NCBI RefSeq assembly: GCF_050033475.1
Contig: NZ_CP188319.1
Location: 558,001 to 622,000 of the forward strand
Reading direction: 5' to 3'
Length of the DNA: 64,000 bases
From: Cetobacterium sp050033475
GTDB taxonomy: Bacteria; Fusobacteriota; Fusobacteriia; Fusobacteriales; Fusobacteriaceae
Position numbers and translations under genes: made by a program
The notes under the pieces: generated by a model
Databases searched by the model: none
What the model was told of the DNA's origin: nothing
Seen by the model: only the letters and a program-made list of their open reading frames with translations
Shown here: positions 1-8,517 of the stretch, piece by piece
Numbering within the stretch: position 1 is the first letter of the stretch
How the letters are laid out: each line of letters opens with the position of its first letter

Positions 1-1149
1 ATTGATTATATCTGTTCTTGGGGACCATTAATTTTAGGACATAATCATCCTAGAGTTTTAAATGGAGTTAAGGAAGCAATTGAATTAGGTAGTTCTTTTG
101 GACTTCCGACTAAAATGGAAGTTGAATTGGCTGAGATGGTTTGCAAATGCTATCCTTCTATGGATATGATTAGATTCACAACTTCTGGAACTGAGGCTAC
201 AATGGCTGCAATAAGAGTTGCTAGAGCCTATACAAATCGTAATAAAATTCTAAAATTTGAAGGATGCTATCACGGACATTCTGATGCACTATTAGTTAGT
301 TCTGGATCTGGACTTCTTACAGATGGATATCAAGATAGTAATGGTATTACTGAGGGGGTTCTTAGAGATACTCTTGTAGTTCCTTTTGGAGATATTGAAG
401 GGGTTAAAGAAATTTTATCTAAGGAAGATATAGCTTGTATTATCATGGAACCTGTTCCTGCAAATATGGGACTTATCCATAGTGAAGGAAAATTTTTAGA
501 AGAAGTTAGAAAAGTTTGTGATGATACAAAAACTCTTTTAATCTTTGACGAAGTTATTTCAGGATTTAGATTAGCTCTTGGAGGAGCGCAGGAAATTTTT
601 AAAATTAAACCAGATTTAACTACATTAGGTAAAATAATTGGTGGAGGATATCCTGTTGGTGCCTTTGGTGGTAGAAGAGATATTATGGAGATGATTGCAC
701 CTGTTGGTAGAGTATATCATGCTGGAACTTTATCTGGAAATCCTGTAGCTGTCAGAGCTGGTATTGAAACTGTTGGTTACTTAATGGAAAATAAAGAATC
801 TATATATAAAACTTTAGAAGAAAACGTTGACTATTTAACTGACAAAATAAAAGAATTTTCTAAAGAATATGATGTTCCTGTTTGCATTAATAAATTTGGT
901 TCTTTATTTACAATATTCTTTACTGATAAAGAAAAAGTAGAAGTATTAAAGGATGCTATGGAAGCAAGTGAAGAAATGTATGCTATTTATTTTAATACAA
1001 TGTTAGAGGGAGGAATTGTAACTCCACCATCTAAATATGAAGCACATTTTATTTCTTTAGCTCATACTAAGGAAGATTTAAATAGAACTTTAGAGGTAAT
1101 GGAAAAAGCCTTTAAAAATATAAAAGAGTGTTATAATGGTAGAAAGTAA
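1..1149 (+). CDS. hemL: Glutamate-1-semialdehyde 2,1-aminomutase, 5' end outside window
   Basis: This PLP enzyme converts glutamate-1-semialdehyde to 5-aminolevulinate, the C5-pathway entry to tetrapyrroles. The reading frame is open from base 1, so the N-terminus is missing and 382 codons are visible. Class-III aminotransferase signatures are present: TTSGTEATMAAIR, CYHGHSDALL, FDEVISGFR, and TTLGKIIGGGYPVGAFGG, whose lysine codon at 631-633 should form the PLP Schiff base. The stop overlaps the next gene by 14 nt, so the two are probably translationally coupled. Together with the precorrin-2 dehydrogenase downstream and cbiK nearby, it suggests siroheme/cobalamin synthesis. Family assignment is firm; the start lies outside the window. 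Confidence 0.95.
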   Translation: MDYICSWGPLILGHNHPRVLNGVKEAIELGSSFGLPTKMEVELAEMVCKCYPSMDMIRFTTSGTEATMAAIRVARAYTNRNKILKFEGCYHGHSDALLVSSGSGLLTDGYQDSNGITEGVLRDTLVVPFGDIEGVKEILSKEDIACIIMEPVPANMGLIHSEGKFLEEVRKVCDDTKTLLIFDEVISGFRLALGGAQEIFKIKPDLTTLGKIIGGGYPVGAFGGRRDIMEMIAPVGRVYHAGTLSGNPVAVRAGIETVGYLMENKESIYKTLEENVDYLTDKIKEFSKEYDVPVCINKFGSLFTIFFTDKEKVEVLKDAMEASEEMYAIYFNTMLEGGIVTPPSKYEAHFISLAHTKEDLNRTLEVMEKAFKNIKECYNGRK

Positions 1150-1594
1150 AAAATTTTTCCCTTTATTTATTGATTTAAATGAAAAAGAATGTTTAGTAGT
1201 TGGTGGAGGAAGTGTTGCTCTTAGAAAAACTAAAACACTTCTAGAATATGGTGCTTCTGTAACTGTAGTTGCTTCTCATTTCAAGGAAGAATTTAAAAGT
1301 TTACCAGTTGAAATATACCAGCAAGATTTTGTAGTGGATTTTTTAAAAGATAAATTTTTAGTAGTTGCTGCAACAGATAATATTCATTTAAATGAAATGA
1401 TTTATGATATTTGTGAAATGCGTGGAATTCTTATGAATAATGCAACTTCTAAGGAAGATATGAATACAAGATTTTCTGCAATTATTGAAACAGAAGAATT
1501 TCAGATTGCAATTTCGGCCAAGGGCCTTCCAAAAAAATCTGTAAAATTAAAAAATCAGTTAATTGATATTTTAAAAGAATTAGATATTGAATAA
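1136..1594 (+). CDS. sirC: Precorrin-2 dehydrogenase (Met8p/CysG N-terminal type)
   Basis: This 152-residue protein matches the NAD-binding precorrin-2 dehydrogenase half of CysG/Met8p, which oxidises precorrin-2 to sirohydrochlorin. The Rossmann loop VVGGGSVALRK is near residues 21-31. A central segment with NNATSKEDMNTRFSA and a KGLPKKS segment fit the sirohaem-synthase middle domain. There is no methyltransferase domain, so uroporphyrinogen methylation must be encoded elsewhere. Some single-domain homologues also chelate iron; the sequence alone does not decide this, and the cobalt chelatase CbiK is encoded close by. It overlaps hemL by 14 nt and is followed by a strong terminator, so this is the end of a tetrapyrrole operon. 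Confidence 0.85.
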   Translation: MVESKKFFPLFIDLNEKECLVVGGGSVALRKTKTLLEYGASVTVVASHFKEEFKSLPVEIYQQDFVVDFLKDKFLVVAATDNIHLNEMIYDICEMRGILMNNATSKEDMNTRFSAIIETEEFQIAISAKGLPKKSVKLKNQLIDILKELDIE

Positions 1595-1599
1595 TAACC

Positions 1600-1644
1600 T
1601 TTTACCACTGAATATCAAAGATATTCAGTGGTAAAATTTTTTTT
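1600..1644 (+). terminator. Rho-independent terminator after the hemL-sirC operon
   Basis: A perfect 17-bp stem (1600-1616 with 1620-1636) closes on a 3-nt loop and is followed by eight T residues. It separates the plus-strand tetrapyrrole operon from the convergent rubrerythrin gene. Confidence 0.9.
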
Positions 1645-1658
1645 CAAAAAAATTGCTA

Positions 1659-2204
1659 TTAATAATTTTTAGGTTGTATCATAAAGTACGCTTTAGGATG
1701 TTTACATACTGGACATATCTCTAATGCTGAATTTCCTACGTGAATATGACCACAATTTCCACATTCCCATTTTTGCTCTTCAGGTCTTTTGAAAACTAAA
1801 TCATTTTTTATATTCTCAAAAAGGTTTTTATATCTTGCTTCATGTTCTTTTTCAATTTCACCAACTTTTTCGAAAAGAAATGCAATATCTAAAAATCCTT
1901 CTTCTTTAGCATCCTTAGCAAATTTTTCATACATATCTGTCCACTCATAATTTTCACCATTAGCAGCTGATTCTAAATTTTCTAATGTTGAAGCTACAGT
2001 TCCTCCATGTAATAATTTATACCATAACTTTGCATGCTCTTTTTCATTATTTGCAGTTTCTTCAAATATCTTACCTATTTGTACATATCCCTCTTTTTTA
2101 GCTTTACTTGCAAAATATGTATATTTATTTCTTGCCATTGATTCTCCTGCAAAGGCTTCTAATAGATTTTTTTCTGTTTTTGTTCCTTTTAATTCTTTTT
2201 TCAT
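1659..2204 (-). CDS. rbr: Rubrerythrin
   Basis: This 181-residue non-haem iron protein is known in anaerobes for reducing hydrogen peroxide in the cytoplasm. The N-terminal ferritin-like diiron domain (about 1-140) has glutamate-rich helices including AFAGESMARNKY, ETANNEKEHAK and EKVGEIEKEHEARY. The C-terminal rubredoxin-like domain has the CGNCGHIH and CPVC cysteine pairs that bind one iron. An AAAGGAG-like ribosome site precedes the ATG. A consensus promoter with a palindrome in the leader lies upstream. It is monocistronic: terminators or convergent genes bound both sides. Confidence 0.95.
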   Translation of the reverse strand: MKKELKGTKTEKNLLEAFAGESMARNKYTYFASKAKKEGYVQIGKIFEETANNEKEHAKLWYKLLHGGTVASTLENLESAANGENYEWTDMYEKFAKDAKEEGFLDIAFLFEKVGEIEKEHEARYKNLFENIKNDLVFKRPEEQKWECGNCGHIHVGNSALEICPVCKHPKAYFMIQPKNY

Positions 2205-2220
2205 AAACTCTCCTTTTCAA

Positions 2221-2236
2221 ATTACATATTTGTAAT
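2221..2236. promoter_or_regulatory. Palindrome in rubrerythrin leader, candidate operator
   Basis: ATTACATATTTGTAAT is a perfect 6+6 inverted repeat with a 4-nt centre. It lies about 20-35 nt downstream of the predicted transcription start and just before the ribosome site. A peroxide or iron regulator (PerR/Fur type) is a natural guess for this gene, but the site is not a textbook Per box. Confidence 0.4.
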
Positions 2237-2263
2237 TAATTCAATTTTGTATTTTATGTAATG

Positions 2264-2292
2264 ATAATACTATTTTTTCTTTTTTATGTCAA
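2264..2292 (-). promoter_or_regulatory. Sigma-70 promoter of rubrerythrin
   Basis: On the minus strand, a perfect -35 TTGACA (2287-2292) is separated by 17 bp from a -10 TATTAT (2264-2269), about 60 bp upstream of the start codon. Confidence 0.8.
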
Positions 2293-2311
2293 TATAAATT
2301 TTTCAAAAAAT

Positions 2312-2336
2312 AAAAAAAGAGAGAATTTCTTCTCTC
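2312..2336 (-). terminator. Terminator after the PTS EIIC gene
   Basis: Read on the minus strand, GAGAGAA and TTCTCTC form a 7-bp stem with a 4-nt loop, followed by a run of seven T residues. Confidence 0.8.
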
Positions 2337-2355
2337 CTTTAACATTGTATATTTA

Positions 2356-3372
2356 TTATCTTCTAATTTCAGCAACTGTTCTGATTTTAAAGTTTTTAAA
2401 TACGATTGATCCTACATATCCTGCTAAAATTCCTGATAGAGCACATAATGCTGCTGCTATTAGAACTGTCTTTGCAGGGTTGAATCCAAACATTACTGCA
2501 AAACCTGCGATTGGAGTTGCTGTTCCTGTTGCATTGTTAATTAAGTTGAAGTAATTAACAACCATTCCTGCAAGTCCTCCACCGATAAAGTTTGTTGTAA
2601 ATATTGGAATTGGATTTGCTGATATAACGTCAGCCTGTGTTAATGGCTCAATTGCAACTGCTATTGTAGTAGATTTATCTCCAAACTTCATTCTATCAAA
2701 GAAAACAAAGTTCATAAAAGATGATCCCATTACAGATAAGGCTCCAATTGCCATTGGTAATCCAGTTAATCCTAACATTGCTGTAAGTGCCATTGAACTT
2801 AATGGAGCTGTAGCAACAACTGTTATTACTCCTCCTAAGATAAATGCCATTACATATGGACTAGCATGCTGTGCTGCTATGATTATATCTCCAATTGTTG
2901 AAAGTGTAGCTGTAACACCTGGAGAAATTATTTCTGCAATTCCTCTTGCTATAGGTGCTGCTATACAAATAGTAACAATTAAATCTAAACCGTCTGGTAC
3001 TTTTTCCTCTATTTTTGGAATTATAAATGACATTACATAACCAGCTATAAATCCTGGTAGTATTCCCATTCCTGACATTACAGCTCCCATCATAACTGCA
3101 TAAGTCGGGTTAACTCCTAAAGCAAGTGGTACTAATATTGCCGCAGCAACTCCTCCCATACCTCCTGCTGAATCTCCTACTCTTCCTAAAAATGCGATTC
3201 CAAATAAATCTCCACCAACATATCTTTGAAATGCCTCAACTAAGAAACTTGCTGTAGCTGCTCCTGCTAGAGCTCCCATAGCTTTCATTCCCTTAGGGGC
3301 CTTTAAACTAAACCCAGTAAATCCTGCTAATACTAATAACAATAGTGCCGTACCTTTTAATAAATCAAACAC
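2356..3372 (-). CDS. Orphan PTS transporter subunit IIC (PTS_EIIC_2 type)
   Basis: This 338-residue, very hydrophobic protein has about eight to ten membrane segments rich in Gly and Ala. It fits the PTS_EIIC_2 family of membrane-embedded sugar permease domains. The segments GRVGDSAGGMGG and the TNFIGGGLAG region are typical of that family as I recall it. No IIA or IIB gene is adjacent, so its phosphoryl donor must come from elsewhere or it may work without one; ptsI and ptsH lie about 20 kb away. The start is GTG, with a GAGAGG site about 13 nt upstream, a long spacing. The substrate cannot be predicted. Confidence 0.8.
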   Translation of the reverse strand: MFDLLKGTALLLLVLAGFTGFSLKAPKGMKAMGALAGAATASFLVEAFQRYVGGDLFGIAFLGRVGDSAGGMGGVAAAILVPLALGVNPTYAVMMGAVMSGMGILPGFIAGYVMSFIIPKIEEKVPDGLDLIVTICIAAPIARGIAEIISPGVTATLSTIGDIIIAAQHASPYVMAFILGGVITVVATAPLSSMALTAMLGLTGLPMAIGALSVMGSSFMNFVFFDRMKFGDKSTTIAVAIEPLTQADVISANPIPIFTTNFIGGGLAGMVVNYFNLINNATGTATPIAGFAVMFGFNPAKTVLIAAALCALSGILAGYVGSIVFKNFKIRTVAEIRR

Positions 3373-3405
3373 TTATTACACCAATCCTCTCGTTATTTTT
3401 TTAAC

Positions 3406-3431
3406 GTGAACATCCGTTCCACAGGATTATA
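3406..3431 (-). promoter_or_regulatory. Candidate promoter and operator of the EIIC gene
   Basis: On the minus strand a TATAAT box (3426-3431) is followed at once by an imperfect inverted repeat, GTGGAAC (3416-3422) with GTTCAC (3406-3411). The repeat would overlap the transcription start, a common repressor position. No convincing -35 box is visible. Confidence 0.4.
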
Positions 3432-3560
3432 TTCTATACTATTATTTATATTTTGTCTAGTTTTTTTTAAAAAATATGTTAGTTTTTATGTTTAAATTGT
3501 TGTATTTCGAACACTTTTTACAGTGTAGATTTACATTTCTGTTATTTGTTCATAAGTACT

Positions 3561-4319
3561 TTACATAATCATAATACTTTTTGTGTGGTCCATAAAAATT
3601 TCTGCTATCCCTTGTATTTCAAGCAAATTATCTACTTCTCTATCTGCAAGTATACCTTTTTCACATAGATTTGGTATAATTTTTTCTAAAATATCCCTGT
3701 TAAAATGATGTCCAGAAACTATCATAAGTGGCACTATTGCTACTTCTCTGAAGTTGTCTAATATCTTTTCTTCTACTTCTTTAAAATCTATTCCGTCCTC
3801 TATGGTTATTGTGAAATAATTATCAGATTTTAACATCAATTTATATGCTAACATTCCATATGATGCGACATTTCTATCCTTTGTCCCATGGCCAATAAAC
3901 AAATAACATTTATTTTCATTTGAAAATCTTCTATTCATAATATCCACAAGATGATTATAGTCTTCTAATTTAGATAAAAGAGGCTCTCCTATATTAATTT
4001 TTAAGAATTTTTCTTCATATTCTTTAAAAATATCTAATAGTTTACTATATTCTGTTCCATAGGTAATGTAAATAGGTTGAATATAAACCTCTTCATAGTT
4101 TTCTGCTATTAAATTTTTCAATTGAGTTTCTAAATCAATTAAAGATATTTCATGAACTCTTTTCATTTTAGCGATAATTCTTTTAGAATTATATGTTGAA
4201 TAAATTTCATAGTCTGGAAATTTTTCTTCATATTTTCTTTTTATTTTTTCATATGTTTCCTCATATGATTCTAAATTCATTGATCCGTAACTTGCTAAAA
4301 CTATTGCTTTTTTGCTCAT
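3561..4319 (-). CDS. cbiK: Sirohydrochlorin cobaltochelatase, anaerobic type
   Basis: CbiK inserts Co2+ into sirohydrochlorin at the start of the anaerobic cobalamin pathway. The 252-residue protein has the two-lobed chelatase pattern: VLASYGSMN at the N-terminus, a central IGHGTKDRNVASYG with the first metal histidine, and MIVSGHHFNRDI with the second histidine region. I chose the ATG at 4319 because AGGTGG sits 5 nt upstream; an in-frame GTG nine bases earlier is less likely. Its substrate would be made by the hemL/sirC branch about 2 kb away on the other strand. No signal peptide is seen, so it is probably cytoplasmic. Confidence 0.9.
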   Translation of the reverse strand: MSKKAIVLASYGSMNLESYEETYEKIKRKYEEKFPDYEIYSTYNSKRIIAKMKRVHEISLIDLETQLKNLIAENYEEVYIQPIYITYGTEYSKLLDIFKEYEEKFLKINIGEPLLSKLEDYNHLVDIMNRRFSNENKCYLFIGHGTKDRNVASYGMLAYKLMLKSDNYFTITIEDGIDFKEVEEKILDNFREVAIVPLMIVSGHHFNRDILEKIIPNLCEKGILADREVDNLLEIQGIAEIFMDHTKSIMIM

Positions 4320-4404
4320 TTTTTCCACCTTTCCTGTTGTTTATTGGTTTTTTTTGTGCTAGAATTCTATTGAAACTAATTATTTTAATGGGAGGTTTGT
4401 TAAA

Positions 4405-4782
4405 ATGAAAAAAATTATAAACACTACTAATGCTCCTGCTGCTATAGGTCCATACTCACAAGCTGTTGAAGTAAATGGAATGTTATTTGTTTCTGGTCAA
4501 ATTCCTTTTGTACCTGCTACTATGACAGTTGTATCAGAGGATGTTAAGGAACAGACAAGACAGTCTTTAGAGAACGTAAAGGCTATCTTAACTGAAGCTG
4601 GATACTCTTTAAAAGATGTTGTAAAAGCTGGAGTATTCATAAAAGATATGAATGATTTTGGTGCTATAAATGAAGTTTACAACGAATATCTTGGAGATGT
4701 AAAGCCTGCTAGAGCTTGTGTTGAAGTTGCTAGACTTCCAAGAGACGTTAAAGTTGAAATTGAAGTTATTGCAGTAAAATAA
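4405..4782 (+). CDS. ridA: RidA family reactive enamine/imine deaminase
   Basis: This 125-residue protein is a full-length RidA (YjgF/YER057c/UK114) homologue. RidA hydrolyses reactive enamine/imine intermediates such as 2-aminoacrylate, released by PLP enzymes including serine and threonine dehydratases. Hallmarks are the N-terminal NAPAAIGPYSQAV, FVSGQIP, and the C-terminal PARACVEVARLPRDVKVEIE, whose Arg binds substrate carboxylate. A GGGAGG site precedes the ATG. It is a single-gene unit ending at a shared convergent terminator. Confidence 0.95.
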   Translation: MKKIINTTNAPAAIGPYSQAVEVNGMLFVSGQIPFVPATMTVVSEDVKEQTRQSLENVKAILTEAGYSLKDVVKAGVFIKDMNDFGAINEVYNEYLGDVKPARACVEVARLPRDVKVEIEVIAVK

Positions 4783-4793
4783 TAAATAAAGAG

Positions 4794-4819
4794 AAAAAGC
4801 CATGAAATCATGGCTTTTT
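4794..4819. terminator. Bidirectional terminator between ridA and rnfB
   Basis: AAAAAGCCATGA (4794-4805) pairs with TCATGGCTTTTT (4808-4819). The flanking A and T tracts make it usable from both strands, and it lies between two convergent genes. Confidence 0.9.
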
Positions 4820-4823
4820 TTTC

Positions 4824-5822
4824 TTATTGCTTAGGTTCTACATTTATTTTTATTGCACCAAATTTACATTTAGAATAACATAATTGACACCCTATACACT
4901 TACTTTCATCTATTTTATGTTTTTCCTTTACAGCTCCTTCAATACATTTCATAGGACAAACTCTAGAACATGCAGTACATCCTATACATTTCTCTTCTAT
5001 TATTTCAGCCTTTTTTATTTCTTTTACATCATTGCTTATGGCCTTTGTTGGACATTTTGTTGCGCATAGACCACATTGAATACATTTATCAAAATCGATT
5101 TTTGCTACATTGTTTGTAACTTCAATAGCTTGAACTGGACAAACCTTTGCACAGATTCCACAACCTATACATGGAATTGTACAAGCCTTTCTAGCCACAG
5201 GGCCTTTATCTCTAGAAGAACATAAAACCGTTACTTTCTTATCTATTGGAGCCATTTGAATTATATTTTTAGGACAAGTGATAACACATTTTTTACAAGA
5301 AATACATTTGTCTTCATCTATAGAAGCTATACCTTTATCATTGATTACAATTGCATCTACAGGGCAAGCTTTTACACAATCTCCATATCCCAAACATCCA
5401 AATCTACAAGACTTATCTCCTCCAGAATATAACATCATAGAAGCACAAGTTTGTAACTCTCCTTGGAAATCATAAACCTTAGATGTTTTAGTATTATCTC
5501 CTTGGCAACGAACTCTAGCAACCATTTTTGGTCCACTGATATCCACTGTCATTCCCATTATCTGACTTATTTTTCCTGCTACTTCAGGTCCTCCAGGGGA
5601 ACATGCTGTTATACCTGCTCCATTCAATGCTATAGCTTCTGCATATCCTGCACATCCAGGATAACCACAGGCTCCACAATTGACACCTGGTAAAATATTT
5701 AATACCTCTTCTACCTTCGGATCTACCTCTACCTCAAACTTCTTAGAAGCATAGGCCAAGAATAGTCCCATACACAATCCAGTTCCCCCTAGGGCAACTA
5801 CAGGCAATACTATACTTAACAT
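4824..5822 (-). CDS. rnfB: Rnf complex iron-sulfur subunit B
   Basis: RnfB accepts electrons from reduced ferredoxin in the Rnf ferredoxin:NAD+ oxidoreductase, which pumps Na+ or H+. The 332-residue protein starts with one membrane helix (about 4-25). A GVNCGACGYPGCAGYAEA cluster motif follows near residue 45. Six further ferredoxin-type motifs come next, beginning with CLGYGDCVKACP and ending with CIGCQLCYSKC. The multi-cluster tail resembles clostridial and fusobacterial RnfB rather than the short proteobacterial form. It is the last gene of rnfCDGEAB. Confidence 0.95.
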   Translation of the reverse strand: MLSIVLPVVALGGTGLCMGLFLAYASKKFEVEVDPKVEEVLNILPGVNCGACGYPGCAGYAEAIALNGAGITACSPGGPEVAGKISQIMGMTVDISGPKMVARVRCQGDNTKTSKVYDFQGELQTCASMMLYSGGDKSCRFGCLGYGDCVKACPVDAIVINDKGIASIDEDKCISCKKCVITCPKNIIQMAPIDKKVTVLCSSRDKGPVARKACTIPCIGCGICAKVCPVQAIEVTNNVAKIDFDKCIQCGLCATKCPTKAISNDVKEIKKAEIIEEKCIGCTACSRVCPMKCIEGAVKEKHKIDESKCIGCQLCYSKCKFGAIKINVEPKQ

Positions 5823-5837
5823 ACCTACCTCCCAATC

Positions 5838-6422
5838 CTATAATTGCATTCCGCTAAATCCCATAAAGGCCATAGCTAATAATCCTGCTGAAATAAAAGC
5901 TATAGGTACTCCCTTAAAAGGAGTTGGTATAGCTGAATATTCTATTCTTTCTCTAACTCCTGCTAAAAGAACTAAGGCAAGAGTGAATCCTAAAGCTACT
6001 GCTGCTCCATTTATTACAGATTCTATAAAAGAATATTCCTGCTGAATATTTAAAATAGCAATACCTAATACAGCACAGTTAGTTGTTATTAATGGTAAAA
6101 ATACTCCAAGAGCCTTATAAAGATTCGGAGATGTTTTTTGAATTGCCATTTCAACAAACTGAACTAAAGAAGCTATTATAAGGATGAAAGCTATAGTTTG
6201 AAGATATTCTAATCCAAAGGGAACTAATAAATATCTATATATCATCCAAGTTACTCCTGATGCAAGGGTCATAACAAAGGTAACTGCCATTCCCATTCCT
6301 ATAGAAGCATCAACTTTTTTTGAAACTCCCATAAAAGGACATATTCCTAAAAATTTAGCAAAGATTATATTTTGAATAAAAATTGCTGTTATTATTAAAC
6401 TAAATATTTTTCCTAAATCCAC
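5838..6422 (-). CDS. rnfA: Rnf complex membrane subunit A
   Basis: This 194-residue protein is an integral membrane Rnf/Nqr subunit with about six helices. FAKFLGICPFMGVSKK near the N-terminus and LITTNCAVLG mid-protein carry the cysteines that, in this family, hold an iron centre between RnfA and RnfE. It lies 15 nt before rnfB and directly after rnfE. Confidence 0.95.
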   Translation of the reverse strand: MDLGKIFSLIITAIFIQNIIFAKFLGICPFMGVSKKVDASIGMGMAVTFVMTLASGVTWMIYRYLLVPFGLEYLQTIAFILIIASLVQFVEMAIQKTSPNLYKALGVFLPLITTNCAVLGIAILNIQQEYSFIESVINGAAVALGFTLALVLLAGVRERIEYSAIPTPFKGVPIAFISAGLLAMAFMGFSGMQL

Positions 6423-7034
6423 CTATTTCACCTGCCCCTTTTTGCTCTTTATATAGTTTTGAGTTGCTATTATACACCCAATTGTTATAAATGCTCCTGG
6501 AGCTAAAACAAAGATTAGAGCCGGGGTATAAGCTTCCGGTGTAACTTTTATTCCAAAAGCTGTTCCATTTCCTATTATTTCTCTTATTGTTCCTAAAAGT
6601 GTAAGAGCAAGAGTAAATCCTAGACCAACTCCAATTCCATCTAGCATGGATTTAAAAACTGTATTTTTAGATGCAAAACTTTCTGCTCTTCCAAGAACAA
6701 TACAGTTAACAACTATAAGGGGTATAAATAATCCCAATACCTTATATAAATCTGGAACATAGGCTTCCATAACCATTTGTACTATTGTTACAAGGGAAGC
6801 TATTATCATGATAAATGCAGGTATTCTAACCTTATCAGGAATGAATTTTTTTACAGCTGAAATTAATATATTTGAGCAAATTATTACTGACATTGTTGCC
6901 AATCCCATGGACATTCCATTGATTGAAGAACTTGTTACTCCCAATGTTGGACAAAGTCCTAAAAGAAGAACAAAAACTGGATTTTCTTTTATAATTCCAT
7001 TTAAAAGTATTTCCCTATTAGTTTTTTCTGCCAT
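6423..7034 (-). CDS. rnfE: Rnf complex membrane subunit E
   Basis: This 203-residue membrane protein is homologous to RnfA, with about six helices. VLLLGLCPTLGVTSS and LIVVNCIVLGRAE hold the paired conserved cysteines. It directly abuts rnfA and overlaps rnfG by one base, indicating tight translational coupling. Confidence 0.95.
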   Translation of the reverse strand: MAEKTNREILLNGIIKENPVFVLLLGLCPTLGVTSSSINGMSMGLATMSVIICSNILISAVKKFIPDKVRIPAFIMIIASLVTIVQMVMEAYVPDLYKVLGLFIPLIVVNCIVLGRAESFASKNTVFKSMLDGIGVGLGFTLALTLLGTIREIIGNGTAFGIKVTPEAYTPALIFVLAPGAFITIGCIIATQNYIKSKKGQVK

Positions 7035-7570
7035 TATTTCTTCACCCCATTTTCATATCCTTCTAGGGCTCTCTTTATACCTGTGTAAACCGCATTAGGA
7101 GATATTGTTGCTCCTGCAAAGGCATCTGTTCCCTTATTGAATTCATAATTTACATCTTTTCCAATGGCCTTTTTCTGCCACTCTTCATCCATAATTTTAG
7201 AACCTAATCCTGGAGTTTCTTGAGAACCAATTACATTAAGACCTGCTACTCTTCCTCTTGGATCTATTCCTAATACAAAATCTATATTTGCAGCATATCC
7301 TGGTTGAGATACTGTTACAACATATCCCACAACTTTTCCAGACTTATTAACACCTGGAATATAACTTAACCCATTTGCTTCAACTGTTTCATCTTCTTTA
7401 AAATCTGTGGCTCTTGGTAAAACCTTTATTCTTGCTGCATTTACAGCTGCTCTAGCATTTTCAGCTATAACTTTTTGTGTTGCTCCATTTACCATAGATA
7501 AAATTCCTGCTGAAATTGAGGCTATTATTGTTAAAACCAAGGCGTAATGTACATATCTATTTCTTTCCAT
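7034..7570 (-). CDS. rnfG: Rnf complex FMN-binding subunit G
   Basis: This 178-residue subunit has one N-terminal membrane helix (about 8-28) and an extracytoplasmic FMN-binding domain. The motif DAFAGATISPNAV contains the Thr expected to carry covalently linked FMN through a phosphoester bond. GSQETPGLGSKI is another family signature. It overlaps rnfE and rnfD by one base each. Confidence 0.95.
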   Translation of the reverse strand: MERNRYVHYALVLTIIASISAGILSMVNGATQKVIAENARAAVNAARIKVLPRATDFKEDETVEANGLSYIPGVNKSGKVVGYVVTVSQPGYAANIDFVLGIDPRGRVAGLNVIGSQETPGLGSKIMDEEWQKKAIGKDVNYEFNKGTDAFAGATISPNAVYTGIKRALEGYENGVKK

Positions 7571-8505
7571 TATGCCTTCACCTCCCCAAATCTCTTAGGT
7601 CTTGTATATCTATTTATGATAGGAACTACTCCATTCATTATAAGAATTGCAAAGGCTGTTCCCTCTGGATAACCACCTTTTAATCTAATTAAAGATATTA
7701 AAATACCAACACCTAAAGCAAATATAAATCTTCCCTTTGGATTATGAGGACTTGTTACCATATCTGTAGCCATAAAAAATGCACCTAGGAATAATCCTCC
7801 TGAGAATATATGAAGTATTGGATCCGCTCCTGAAGCCCATGTTATAAGAAATACTGTGGCTATTATTGTCAATGGAACTTTCCAATCAATTTGTTTTTTA
7901 TATATTAAATATAATCCTCCAAGTAATAAAGCTAAGGCAGATGTTTCTCCTAAACATCCTCCCATTTTTCCAACGAAAGTGTTCAAATATAAATTTCCTT
8001 TTTCTATTAGAGTTATATCTAAACTTAATCCTCTCTTCATAGCATCTAGTATAGTTGGTCCTGCTATATCATCATACATAAAAGTTGTTATAGCAACTGG
8101 CCAAGAGGCTTGAATAAATGCTCTTCCAACTAAAGCTGGGTTAAATATATTATGACCTAGTCCTCCAAAAACCATTTTTCCAAGAACAATGGATACCACT
8201 GCACCTGTTATTATATACCAATAGGACATATAAGGCGGTATAACAAAGGCATAAAGAATTCCTGTTATTATTGCACTTCCATCAAAAATTTCAATATCCC
8301 TCTTCATTATTTTTTGACAAATATACTCAGAAACCATACATGCAAGTATTGAAACCGCTGTAACCGATACAGCTCTTATTCCAAAAAAATACCATGCTGC
8401 AATCATAGCTGGAATCAATGCTATTATCACATCATACATTACATCCTCTGTTGTTTCCTTCGTTCTTATATGAGGGGATGGCCCCATTCTAAAAATCTTC
8501 GCCAC
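7570..8505 (-). CDS. rnfD: Rnf complex membrane subunit D
   Basis: This 311-residue protein is an NqrB/RnfD family subunit with about nine to ten helices. GHNIFNPALVGRAF and the GETSALALL region, with the Thr expected to bind covalent FMN, are family marks, as is MATDMVTSPHNPKGR. The start is GTG with a GGGAGG site. It follows rnfC by 12 nt. Confidence 0.95.
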   Translation of the reverse strand: MAKIFRMGPSPHIRTKETTEDVMYDVIIALIPAMIAAWYFFGIRAVSVTAVSILACMVSEYICQKIMKRDIEIFDGSAIITGILYAFVIPPYMSYWYIITGAVVSIVLGKMVFGGLGHNIFNPALVGRAFIQASWPVAITTFMYDDIAGPTILDAMKRGLSLDITLIEKGNLYLNTFVGKMGGCLGETSALALLLGGLYLIYKKQIDWKVPLTIIATVFLITWASGADPILHIFSGGLFLGAFFMATDMVTSPHNPKGRFIFALGVGILISLIRLKGGYPEGTAFAILIMNGVVPIINRYTRPKRFGEVKA

Positions 8506-8517
8506 AATTTCCTCCCG

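Noticed and set aside
2261..2554. Plus-strand frame of 97 codons
   Set aside because: Mostly antisense to the EIIC gene, includes its terminator, and has no credible ribosome site.
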